Of a stretch of DNA of 64,000 nucleotides, positions 35,691-46,857 are shown in pieces. The stretch's first letter is position 1, and each line of letters opens with the position of its first letter. The stretch covers positions 61,946,575 through 62,010,574 of the forward strand of contig OU744725.1 in NCBI GenBank assembly GCA_916613615.1. Direction: 5' to 3'. Under the pieces are notes generated by a model that saw only the letters and a list, made by a program, of their open reading frames with translations, was not told the origin of the DNA and did not search any database. This stretch comes from Steromphala cineraria. Its lineage: Eukaryota > Mollusca > Gastropoda > Trochida > Trochidae. The position numbers were made by a program, and so were the translations under genes.

Positions 35691-38600
35691 CTATCCATAA
35701 ACATTCCCTTCTCTGGGAGTTGATAAGTAACCAAAATATGCTGCAATGTTAACAAAGAGGATTTCACTTACAAGTTGTGATGATGAATTATACAGTCTGT
35801 ACAGTCGCTTCAGAACAATATTAAGACTTGGGATTCCCGACAATATGATATACAGAATAAGAACCCCATAGAAGACCTTTTTACGGTGTTTGCAATCTGG
35901 ACTTTTGAATTCCTCTCTGGATTTCTTTAATATTGATATAACCATTCCTAATTGGCCTGTATAGTATAACGTCATTGAAATCTGATGTGAAAATGGGTAT
36001 GGCGTTTTAGACATTCTCACCAGGATACAAAAATTGGCAATCAAAAAAGAAACAGCACCCACTAGCTCATAACACCATACATGACGAATAGTAGCCATCA
36101 CCCGCCAGATCATTATGTTGAGAGCTATTGTATAGAGAAAACAAAACATCCAAGTGATTCCTTGCAATTTCCAAGTAAAATAAAAGAAGATTGTAAAGGT
36201 TAACATGAACTGAACCAGTAACCTTTTCAACCCTATGGGCTTCAATCCGAATCCAAATCCGTATGCTATATAGGCTAAAGAGAAAAAAGTCAAGCCCAGT
36301 TCAAAATATTCACGTTTCCATACGAACATGGCGTCCCCTGCACAGGAACACACCAGACCAAACAGGAGCATGCTCTTCTTGTGTGTGGATCCCTGTAGGT
36401 AGTCCTTGCCTACCACATATATGAGATACAACAAGGGTAGACACTTCATCGCACAGAAGCATCTTGTGGACAGCTGTGTCTGGTAGAGGACGAGGAACCA
36501 CAGAACCAACAAGTAGTAACGTAACCGGAAGTCTTGCAGGATGGATCTGATGGTAAGATGGCTTCTGAGTCCCTGTAAAAACATTCGAAAAGTATACAAC
36601 TTTGTATTTTCTCTTGATTTGTTTAGAAAAATAAATTGAAGAGCATTAGAGATAATTCATTTAAAGGACATTAAAAAACATTTGAAACATTTTCATAGAC
36701 CCAACCCTCCCACTATATGAAAGGAGAGAAGTTTAGATAGGGGCTATAGGTAAAAATGTCTGTCAAACGCTAAGCGTTTCATGTCCATGGTTTCCACTTA
36801 AAGCACTTTGGAGTTGGTGTCTTCAGGATCATCAGTCTTAGTAAACCTAGCCTCAACTAGATTAGCGTTTGAGGGATACCGCAAAAGCAGAGCAGCCCCG
36901 GAACTTGGGGTTTCGCCTTACCCTGTTCCGCCTTTTACAGGCCTCACCAAATTGGGAATTTTCTCGTGATCTTGACCTTTGACACTCAAGGTCACACAAT
37001 CAATTAACACATTTCATTGAGTATAACATTATTGTAATGAAATAAAGTGTTAAAAATTAAATTAATCCATTTTCTCCATATATGTTGCCCTTGCTGTGAC
37101 CTTGACCTTCGACAGTTCGTACCCAAAACTTTTTGAAAATTTTGTACTTCTCAAGAGATAATATATACAAAATATAGACTTTATAGCACAAAAACTTTTC
37201 AAGTTATTGTGTTTACAAGCACTTGCAATAACTCATATCTCATGACCTTGACCTTTGACCTTCAAGGTCACACAATAATTGAACACTTTTTATTGAGTAT
37301 AACAATCATATATTGATTAAAAGTGTTCATAGTTAAAATAAAGCATTTTCGCTAAACCATGCTTACGTCATGACCTTGCTGTGACCTTGACCTTTGACGG
37401 ATTGTAGCCAAAACCTTTTCAAAATTTTTTACTTTTCCAAGGATGATATATACCAAGTTAGAGCTTCATAGCACAAAAACTTTTCAAGTTATCGCGTTTA
37501 CAAGGAATTCTTAGCGTGAATACATATCTCGTGACCTTGACCTTTGACCTTGAAAGTGAACGTGTCAAAATCGTTCCCCCGAGGTATGAGTAATAAGGTA
37601 TGAATAAGAGTTCTGGAAAGCTTAGTGGAAAAAAGTTATAGCTAGTAGTACGGCGGCGGCGGCGGCGGCGGCGGCGATGGAAACTTCATATTGGGAGTTT
37701 AGCGAGTATCATTGTGGCTAGGTTTACTTAGACTGCAGGATCATATGCCACATCACCATTTGATAACATTTCAGTAATAATAAGTTCCATTATGAGATGT
37801 TCAACGAACGCTAAATATTTTGATTTGGATATTACTCAATTTTGATAAATAAGTGGGTTGCCAAACCTGAAACTCTTCGTTGCCAAAAATCATGCATAAT
37901 TTATCCATGCAACACCTTGGTTTGGTTAGTTTGCTAACATCTTAGAATCCTTAGATCCTTTAAATCCAAAATGACTTTCTTACCTTTGGGTTATGGCAAT
38001 AACCTTGCTCGGACAAAGACTCACGAGTTTATAGGAAAAAACTCTTTGAACTTTGGAAACTTAACTACATATTTCATTCAGTGTGACATTTTACTCGCAC
38101 ATTATTAAACTTGATCGAGGCGATTGAAACTGTCAACTATTTCTCTTATCGTGTTAACAAATGCCGATTCATATGTAAATCATTCATTTAATACCTTTTG
38201 TTAACATAGAATAATACACAAACTCAGAACAAACTTGCGTTTTAATAATATTTGATTGCAATACAAAACTTGCTTACCGTTCTTTGTGCCGAGTTGTCGT
38301 CATGACTCTGTACACGAGACCCTGTAAGATATAGACAAAATGATTCTGTATGATCATATGCTCCATATCATCATTATTATATCTCTAACTCCGTGATTTC
38401 AGTCTCATTAAAATTTTCCTAGTTCCGAGGAATACAAGTTTAAAAATATTAACTCTATGGGAATCGAACATGTTACTTCAACAGGTATCCTCTCCACTGA
38501 GTCAGACGGCAGCCCAGTAAGTCTCATGTTCTGCCGTCTACTCAGCTAACCAATCACAAGCCGTCGGCAAAAGCCTTCGATATCCAGCTACTCCTGTTAA

Positions 38601-41600
38601 CCATGCTTTGAATTTGATCGCCGCCAGCGGTGTTATAAGCGAGATGATGTGATTGGCCTGCTAACGACTGGGTTTCGACTGCGCTTTACTGGTATTAAAC
38701 ATAATCAACCCGTTACTCTCATTCTTACTGCTTTTGATAAGTTTACGTTTGATTTGTTGACGCACGCCATTGTCTGGTTTTCGATCATAATCACGACTTC
38801 AAGCCTTCCTAATCTTACTATACAAAGTCAGATGGCTCTTAATAGATATTTTCTTGTAACCAACGATATTTCTCGATCAAATGACACTATTGGTAACGTT
38901 TGGCATATTTGACCCTAAACATATCACGGAGTGGCTCTTTAAATTGTGAGAGGAATGTGTAAATCATGACTGTGCATCATATGATAAAAACAAATAATCA
39001 ATTTTAAGTTGAAATAATTGATGTTTTGATGATGTTATTGGATTTATGAAAATCATTTTACCTCCTTTAAGTTGTTATTGAGGGAACATTTCTTCAACAT
39101 CAACATTCACTCTTTCGAACTTATTACGTACCAAACCAGATAGATAAAAGTACATTCAGTCGGAGTTAATTATTGAGAAACCATTATCTAACCATCGCTT
39201 TGATAATATTACTATTTAAAAACCCTACTACAATTGTATTGAAAATATAAGTTATATCTTATATACGTTCAATATGTCTTAATAAGTAACGAAATAAAGT
39301 TAAATTAAGGGTAAATATGCTTATGATAAAATCTTGCAACTTTCTTACCTGGACCATTTGAACCACAGTTTCCAGCATTCGATTTTTGAAGGTTCATTAC
39401 CTGTTATACAAATAGAAGTTACTCAATTTAGAAGCATTTCTCTGTTATTACATTCTCTCCCCACAGAGGCAGATCAAGTCATGTTGATTTAGCCTCTGTA
39501 TTACGCCGACTTTGTGGGAAAGAATGGGAGATGCCTGATTGGAGGCAATTAAAGTTAGTTGTGCAATCAGCGACGCTGTTCTTAAATCATCGTTTTGGCT
39601 ACTGAATCAAGGCAAAAGCATTGTGATATGAACCACCCTTTCCATGCGAGAAGCGTTGTCATTTGATAAAGAAATTCAAATGGATTCTGAATGGATTTCG
39701 GCGTAATAGAACAGAGGCTAAATCAACATGACTTGATTTGTCTCAGTGGGGAGAGAATGCTGTTATTACTGAAATAAACAAATCATATCAAGATACAAGA
39801 CCGATGGAATAAGATCCTGAACAATATTAAGCTTTTAGCTCGTTTATATATTGGTAATTTTCAGATGTGTAATGTGGTATTCATTAATAGATTTCTAATA
39901 TTGAAGTAACTTTCAAAGTTATACAAATCTTATAGTTTTTCTTTACCTTTCTTCTTCTTCGAATTGCACGTTTTGATGGTAAGGAAGGATTTTTTCCATC
40001 TATATCTGAAATGAAAAGCAGTAACAAAACTGAACACAAAGGTGGACAGGGCATCAATCCAACAATCAATGCAATCATAAATACTAGATTTGAATTTATA
40101 GGAACGTAGTGTCTCCTTTCACAAAGCTATCTTTACTAAAGTTAATCTTAACTCCAAATCTTGAAAATATTGCACTAAGTTACTTTGACGACTATTGGTC
40201 ACCTTAGGGCTTTGTGAAGGTAATTAAGAAATTCAACTCAGCTCGTTTTTTGACAATTTTATATTTTTAGTGTTTCACTGATAATTGTACGTTAATGCTA
40301 AATGTATTACTTTGATAGTGTCAGAAATCTCATTACACAAGCCAATCATCTATTGTCAGAAGACAAAGTATGAAGATTCACATAAAATCCATTGGCGGCC
40401 ATTTTGTGTGAACACCTTTAATTCATTTTGTGTAAGAAAAGGGAATCGCATGGCTAAACTTTACGTTATATATTTGAATTATTACTGCTACATTTAGTTT
40501 ATATACATTGTCTATCAATTGGTACCATTAACTTTCATTTTCCTTATATACCCTCTAAAAACGTGCTACTGCCCCTTTAAAGCAAAGCTTTATTACCTGC
40601 TGCTGTTTCTTCTCGAACACGGACCAACTTCCCATGTATTGTTCCTTGTTTTGACACTGCTTTAGCAGTTACCTCCAGGTTAGGGTACCAGCGTCTAGGT
40701 GACAGAAAATACATGTATTGGTTTATAACATCTTGACAGATATCTGCATGTAGAAAACGAAATAGACGACAAATGTACAAATGCAAAACTCATCATAACA
40801 TTCTGAAGCAATGACTTTATATTTACATACTAGTTAAGTTTAACTGTGATCGTGTATACAAAGATTTAAAGAACGAAGGGAAACAACTCCTGATATCACC
40901 CATGCATTAACTGTAATTTCTCAGACATGCGTTCATAAAATGTCCTTGTATATGCAGACATGTCTATACCTCATATGTCGAAAAAGAGTTCATAGTACAT
41001 TAGGCTATCAAATGCTTGAACTATCCAATGAATTGGTTTATTGGTGCCATGAAACCAAGTGGCGGTTTTTATTATATGATTGAGGGTGAGCTACTCTGTT
41101 CTATCAGTGAAATAAAGCCCCTATCAGGCTACAGTGGGGATAACCTTTTTCGTCACTCTACTGAGTGGTGATAAAGTTTATCACCACTCGAGTGACGTCA
41201 AGTTCAAGAGTTTGACGTCATGTAACAATGGTCTGACGTCATGAAATCTCATATCACGTCACACTGTTACCGCGGTGACGGGCTCTTCCAAGCGGCCGAT
41301 CAAAATGAAAAATTAATTTTGTTGCATTGGTGCCATTATGATGAACATGATTATCAATTACGAGAAACGTATTTCAATTAACGATAAATAAGTAGTTTAT
41401 CCAAATGCAGCGATTTCATATGATAATTATTTATGGTTCTGAAATGTCCATCCTTCAGCAAGGAAAATGAAAGATATAGAAGTAGTTCACCCCACAGGCC
41501 CTCTGATTATTAAAAATAATAATTTTTTTGTTGTTGAAAAAATCCCCTGAATCGAATTGTACCTCTAAATTAAATAAATAATAGTATATGGATACTGTTT

Positions 41601-43634
41601 AAAAGGGTACAATTCAATTCAGAGGGTGTTCTCAAAACCCCCCAAAAATGATTCAGGGGGTGATTTAAATGATTTAAAATATGTTTTTAATGATCCGAGG
41701 GCCTGTGGTTTATCCATGATGCGGCGATTTCATTCGGTATTTGTTGATACCTGAGTTCTGACATGTTGATCCTAGAACATTGTTGTTTGGTGAGATCCAG
41801 ACGGACACTTCTTCTTCTGGACCTCCGGGCAGCTATTTCCAGAATCCGACCTGGATCCTCCAGGGAGCTTGTGTAGCTGTCTCCTTCTCCACCCTGATGT
41901 TGCTCCAGAACCTCTTCAACCTCTCCTGGAGACAGAGTCCAGATCACTCCAGGACGCTTCTCTATGAACTGGTAGGTAGGAGCACGACTGATGCCTATCA
42001 GGAGGGCAGTAATGGCGGATTCCAGTGTCCCATCTCCAGAGGATAACATCGAATCCGTGTTTGCAAAGAAGGTCTGTACATCATCTTGGATGATTTTAAT
42101 CTTTGCCTTCAAATCAGTTCCTTTGGCAACAACCCCACTTACGATGCTGACTGATTGATCCATGTATGTTCTCAATATGTTAGTTAGTTCTCTTGTTAAT
42201 AGCTCATTGTATTTTTCCTTCTTTGCAATGTTGGTTTCATCCTCCACAAAGGTGAGAAGAATTACTGGATTGTTGCTGCTGACGATGCAAATGTCACATC
42301 GGATTCCCTTAGGGACTGATATTAAATTGTTGGTTATGTTAAGAGTTGAGACTAGCGAGTTTCCTCCAAGTGCAAAACAATGTTCATAATTCAGTTCCCC
42401 TATGCTGTTTATAATGTCATTGTTATTTATTTTCATTTCCTCGTGGAAACTTGAAGGGAAGACAGTGACTTGTCCTACGGAAATGATGAATCAAGGAAAT
42501 TTAATAATTATATACACAATATGTACATAATCTTAGCGCCAGTTAAGCTCCATATGTGTGATACGCTACGTGGCAAATAAAGGCCTACGTGTCCACAATC
42601 ATTAAAACGTCAAATATATTTTGCAATTAAAGAGAAATATATAAGTATTTAATAATACCTAAATTCACAATGCATATCAAGACGGACCAGCAAACCAGAG
42701 TTGACTGAAAATATTGTATATCATATCATTTTTATCATTGCTTATGAAATACCAATTTAGGCGAATCATTTCGGATAAAGACAAAAACAAGCTTAATGTC
42801 TTTTCAACTCAGTTGTAAAATTTCACGTTGAAAGATCATGGTGAGAATTTTCTATTTGTCTCAGAACATGTGGTTATGCAGTATGTTTATAAAAAAATTC
42901 AAAATGTAATAGATATCAGTATCTTTCTAACCTATGACAGTTTCAGCTTAGCTACTGGCATCACTCTGATTTAATTCACTAAACAAACTTATGATCATGC
43001 CTTACCTTTCTGCATTGGAACAGTTCCAATGATTGTCCTGAAGAGGTCACGGAGTCCAGAATCTAGGTCATCCGTGTTGTATGGTTTAATCCACTTCCTT
43101 TTTATTGGTTTGCCTGAAATGTTGGAAACTCAACCTTTACTCATATATTTAGGTAAGTATGTTTTCCAATAAGTCATTGACATAGGCCGAAGGCCTATAT
43201 ACAGTTTAATTTAAGAAATGGTCAGAGAATAAACTAAACTAAAACAGTACATACGACAACAACTTTCTGTATATTTATACTTTTGAGAAAAAAATATGTG
43301 GTCTCGTTTGGTAGGAAATAGTCTCAAAACATACTATAAGTGTAAAAAAAGCCAATATTGAAGATTATGTCTGAACACAACATTTCAGTTTTCGGACGTT
43401 CCTTAACCGATCTATGTTATGCTAGAAGTACAAACGTTTATAGATGACCACATGCATGTAGAAATGTGAAATATAAAATTGATATACAAATAAATGCATA
43501 CCTGACAATGTAATAGTTGAGGTATCTTGTGACCTATCTGAATCACTTGATGAACTCATAGCATCCTCCCTGGTGTCTAGTAGAGATAGATCCTCGTGTT
43601 TAGGGTAGAAATAGTATTCGTCCTCCATCGTCAT
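35691..43634 (-). CDS. chimeric protein: novel N-terminal region fused to a TMEM86/YhhN lysoplasmalogenase-like membrane domain
   Basis: Eight exons: 43634-43502, 43113-43006, 42474-41751, 40694-40597, 40005-39947, 39400-39349, 38321-38278, 36572-35691. All seven junctions are GT-AG and phase-compatible, giving 699 aa without a stop. Residues 1-44 are acidic and serine-rich (MTMEDEYYFYPKHEDLSLL, then a DSDRSQD stretch). About 80-345 is a soluble region of unknown family with RCDICIVSSNNPVILLTFVE and WTLSPGEVEEVLEQ. About 345-406 is a basic linker (RAIRRRRK). From about 420 a multi-pass domain carries KCLPLLYL and FGLVCSCAGDAMFVW (Asp486), then a YYTGQLGM segment, as in TMEM86A/B. That family hydrolyses the vinyl-ether bond of lysoplasmalogens in the ER membrane. 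The second conserved family Asp (ISD) is Asn586 here (FLIANF), so activity is doubtful. Two extra hydrophobic segments (about 638-656 and 673-686) extend beyond the usual C terminus. The membrane-domain call is firm; the N-terminal function is unknown. Confidence 0.8.
36833..37735. mobile_element. Mutator-like MITE carrying repeated TGACC half-sites, 9-bp target duplication
   Basis: Termini CAGTCTTAGTAAACCTAGCC and GGCTAGGTTTACTTAGACTG are inverted repeats with one mismatch. CAGGATCAT flanks both sides (36824-36832 and 37736-37744), a clean 9-bp duplication typical of Mutator-like transposons. The interior has repeated blocks with TGACCTTGACCTTTGACC (about 36970, 37097, 37243, 37370, 37531) and a (CGG) run near 37650-37675. 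It lies in intron 7 of the chimera gene. Confidence 0.8.
38388..38932. mobile_element. TIR/foldback element (S-related), copy S3
   Basis: Ends ACTCCGTGAT and ATCACGGAGT. The interior resembles S1 in blocks around 'CGACTGGGTTTCGACTGCGC' and a GGGAATCGAAC B-box-like segment. Located in intron 6 of the chimera gene. The 87-codon plus-strand ORF inside it has no domain. Confidence 0.5.
39451..39759. mobile_element. foldback MITE (F family), copy F2
   Basis: A 309-bp copy of F1 with the same CATTCTCTCCCCACAGAGGC arms. It lies in intron 5 of the chimera gene. Confidence 0.7.
40228..40576 (+). mobile_element. TTAA-type MITE, copy B4, next to a splice donor
   Basis: The 3' end CGTGCTACTGCCCCT is followed by TTAA (40577-40580); the 5' end is diverged but also follows TTAA (40224-40227). 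The element stops about 20 bp from the end of exon 4 of the chimera gene, whose GT donor is at 40596-40595. Confidence 0.65.
41152..41241. promoter_or_regulatory. hairpin plus three perfect CRE palindromes in intron 3 of the chimera gene
   Basis: AGTGGTGATAAA (41164-41175) pairs exactly with TTTATCACCACT (41177-41188), extended by GTCACTC / GAGTGAC. TGACGTCA, the full CREB/ATF site, occurs at 41193-41200, 41213-41220 and 41234-41241, spaced about 20 bp. Whether it is an enhancer or just TE sequence is unknown. Confidence 0.5.
41492..41708. repeat. nested foldback just downstream of the exon-3 donor
   Basis: Outer arms CCACAGGCCCTCTGATTATT (41492-) and the complement ending at 41708 match at 23 of 25 positions. 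Inner arms GAATCGAATTGTACC / GGTACAATTCAATTC add to the stem. The alternative stop codon at 41687-41689 lies in the right arm. Confidence 0.7.
41687..43634 (-). CDS. alternative soluble form of the chimera gene (intron-3 read-through)
   Basis: If the donor at 41751 is not used, exon 3 continues in frame for 21 more codons (ending in the HRPSDH region) to a stop at 41687. This gives a 342-aa protein with the novel N-terminal region and no membrane domain. Exons 1-3 are shared with the long form. Only open reading frame and position support this; no polyadenylation signal was confirmed. Confidence 0.3.
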
Positions 43635-44148
43635 CTTTAGTCAGAGTCCAAGTATTGATGTATACCGATTGTATTATTTCCTTTGAACTTTAACGACCAC
43701 TTCAGTTTTATCAGTTCAAACACATATATGTGCCATGTCACAACATTGATCAGCTGATGTGATGAATGATACACTTTGACGTGACACTTCTTAACAAGGA
43801 ATTATTTTCTTGTATGATATATGTTGAATGGTTGAACATTTGTCAATTGTCTTCCACACTCAAATGTAAATGTATTGTTAACACAAACATCAGATGGAGA
43901 TATACAAGAACTCTTTGGTAGTGGCCTTGCTTAAAATGAACCTGATACTGGCTAAAACAGTCAAAGCACATGTGAACGTCACAAACTCGGATGATGGTAT
44001 GAAAGTCTTTGGTAATTGTCTTGGATAACACAGTCGTGAATCTTATATTGTCTTTAACTGTCAAATGAAAGCGTCTCAGCTTGTTAACTCAAACAGGAGA
44101 TTATGGTATGGAATGGAATATTTGATAATGGCATTGGTGAGAATGTTT

Positions 44149-46557
44149 TCAGGTTTTCTTTTGAAACTTTTTCCCCAGCTGTTTGAATCTCTCAAGCCAT
44201 TCGTGTGTGCTCATTTCGACAACGCGATGGGTGCCATCTTCTGATTGTTCACATTTGTAGGCTTTTGGACCATGTTCATAAAATACGATTCCTGATACAC
44301 CCCGAACTGATATCTCAAGCACAACATTACCCGACACTACAGGATGATAGGTAATGCGAATAAGGTCTTGCTCACGTATCCCGCTTTCAAAAGAACCATT
44401 TGGCTTTATGATGACAATTTCATCCAGTAGGCTTATCAGATCTTCCTCCAACTGCCTCCTTTTATTCACAGCAAGACAAAATCCATCAATTGACAACTTC
44501 TGTTTTGTCCGTTCTTGTTTTACGCCAAGAAAATAGGATCCTCCGTCCTTAACCTTTGACATGCAACTCAAGTATTCTTGGAAGCGGAGTTTCCTCCAAA
44601 TATGTATGGCAAACCTTCGAGGCCAGTCTTCACCTGAGGACAAATCACGTACATCTCCAGGAAGAATTGTCTTCAGTTGAATGCTCCTTTCTTCCTGGAG
44701 AACATCTGGATCAATTCCTCGAACTTTTGGAGGAAGATGTGACTGATCTACATCTCTCTTCCAGATATATCCATACAGCTCCAGTGGAGAAGGCCTCTCG
44801 ATAGACAGATCTGAACAAACCTTGGTGTTTTCAACAACTGATGACACAGATGATGTCTTCTTGACTGTAACCACAACAACATCAAAATATTCTTTAAAGA
44901 AAGTGTCTCTACATATCAAGGCCCGATTGTATTCTTCCACAAAGGGAGACCCGTCGCCAATGAGGGTTTTCAACGATTTCTCAAAAGTTTCATCAAAGTC
45001 CTCGAGATTCAAACTTGTATTTGTTTTATTGCACAAATGAACCAAGACGTATCCGCCAGATGAATTCCTCAGTCCGGACACTGCCTCTTCAAACTGCCTT
45101 ACAATGTTTCTCTTCTCTTCAGAATGTTTTAAGCTTGTTCTCAAAAGGTCAGAGCGAATGTGAATGGTAATTATATTTGAATACTTTATCCTTTGACGAA
45201 AAGAAACAGCGACTTCTTGGAAAGCTGGGAATAGAATGGAACAAACATAGAATGGAATTAACATCATTTAGAGTCATATGAAACATTATTTGTAAATGGA
45301 AATTATTAACTGACTATTTACCAGCTCGTTTATCCCAATTCTACTAAAAAAGTGCAAAAAACTCGTTTTTGATTGGTTACCGTGAAAAAATCAGAGGGCG
45401 TATAAAATGGTTCGCCAATATTGCTTTTGTTTCAAAGTTTTTCAAAAATAGGCCATGATTTTGTTTCATGCAAATTATTTATCAAATCTAATCAGATTTT
45501 CCACAAGCTAATCGGTTGAATGTTGTCAAAATCGACAAAATATACGAAACTGACAACAGTTCAGATTTCCTGTTGGTAAGTTCGTCATTCAGTAAAATAG
45601 CGTCATTCGAGAATCCCAAATACGCCAATACTGTATGAATGTCGGTCCGTGGAAATCGTGCACGGGCATTATGACACAGCACACTCAAGTCAATGCGAAA
45701 GAATATAGTTCAAATTTAAAATCGCTGTTATGGTAGAATGGAGATAAACATAATGTGTTTGGGAAGCACAATAACTAGTGAAATCAAACAAACTGTGTTT
45801 AACAGACTATTGATCAGCTCACCAAATAATCACAAACACTAGTAAAGGCGATAGTTGTGCAATGCCATTAATTCTACATCGAGTTGAAGTCGTATTATCC
45901 TTCTGAATATGTTTCGAAACAATTCAATTACAGAAGTTTGTTTCTATTATCAGTTAGACTATCGACAGAAATGTTTTAGAAAGAATACATCGATAAACCA
46001 AATGAATAAAAATCAATAAGTGCACTTACATGTAGTTATGTCAAAACCAGCTTTGCTAATGATCAATAGTTTAGTCAATATCACCACCATTAACCAGATG
46101 TGCTACGCTACATTAAACGTGTAGTGTGATAGTCAGATAGATAAACCCAGTCTGATTAATATCTGCCTAGTTCCCAGGAATACAAGTTAAAACATAACAT
46201 GTTAGGCCTACTTCGATAGGTATCTTCTCCACTGAGACCTATGATTCAATATCTCAGTGCAGTTAATATTTTGAATATTTAATTCCTCGAAATTTGGCCG
46301 ATTTTTATCAGACTGAGATAAACCTAACCGGAAAATATCCTACTTCTAACAGGTAACTTGGAAACTTCAGTCATAAACCAGTATCACGAGTTACATAAAT
46401 GGAAACAACATAAGGAAACTTCTATATACAGTAATATCATAAGAAGATTCAACACCACATACCCCTTTTATCAAAATGATAGATCTGGATCATGAATCAT
46501 CAGTAACGTTTGTATTTAAATTGTTTACTTACTGTCGGCTGTGTTGCATCCGGACAT
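44149..46557 (-). CDS. Schlafen-core-like (AlbA_2-type) protein
   Basis: Two coding exons, 46557-46533 (ATG, MSGCNTAD) and 45224-44149, give 366 aa. The intron is GT-AG with a strong pyrimidine tract (CCATTCTATTCCCAG). A 5' untranslated part of the exon runs to 46590, and a further leader exon may end at 46713. Schlafen cores are two related lobes forming a horseshoe that binds and, in active members, cuts RNA. Lobe 1 shows EEAVSGLRNSSGGYVLVHL (about residues 54-72). Lobe 2 shows EERSIQLK (186-193), DGGSYFLGVK (235-244) and VVLEISVRG (309 onward) with GPKAYKC. The ExxxxE of catalytic Schlafens appears as E186...Q191, so nuclease activity may be lost. No helicase domain follows. It lies 515 bp upstream of the chimera gene, same strand. 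Family assignment is by motif only. Confidence 0.62.
46148..46315. mobile_element. S-family foldback MITE, copy S2
   Basis: A short 168-bp copy with ends CAGTCTGATTAATATCTG and CCGATTTTTATCAGACTG. It lies in the first intron of the Schlafen-like gene. Confidence 0.6.
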
Positions 46558-46857
46558 CTCAGATCACTGCGCACATTGTCACCAGGCCGTCTGAAATACA
46601 TGAATAAGTAATGAATACTGAGTTGTAATGAATACTTACATTGCGTGACGTTATTAGTACGAGTATAGATAACTCTTTCTGACACTCAGTGTAATGTACC
46701 TGTATTGCGTACCTGTAGATTGCTATCCTCATTGCCTTGACCAAATCTTATTAACATATGAAAATGATTGTGACAAGTTTTAGTTCAGCTTATTTCTTAT
46801 CTTATTTTATTGAGACTGGTAACTGACAAAAATGGCCTCTTATACTATTTCTAATGC

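Noticed and set aside
38649..38912. 87-codon hydrophobic plus-strand ORF
   Set aside because: It lies within TIR element S3 in an intron and has no family resemblance.
41780..42389. Plus-strand ORFs opposite exon 3 of the chimera gene
   Set aside because: Antisense shadows; the minus strand has the spliced, phase-consistent frame.
44354..45040. Three plus-strand ORFs opposite the Schlafen-like exon
   Set aside because: Antisense shadows of a long coding exon.
46559..46744. Alternative longer N terminus for the Schlafen-like gene (frame MRIAIYRRPGDNV)
   Set aside because: The splice donor is ACA|GTAAGT, which puts this frame out of phase with the long exon; only the frame starting MSGCNTAD joins in phase.
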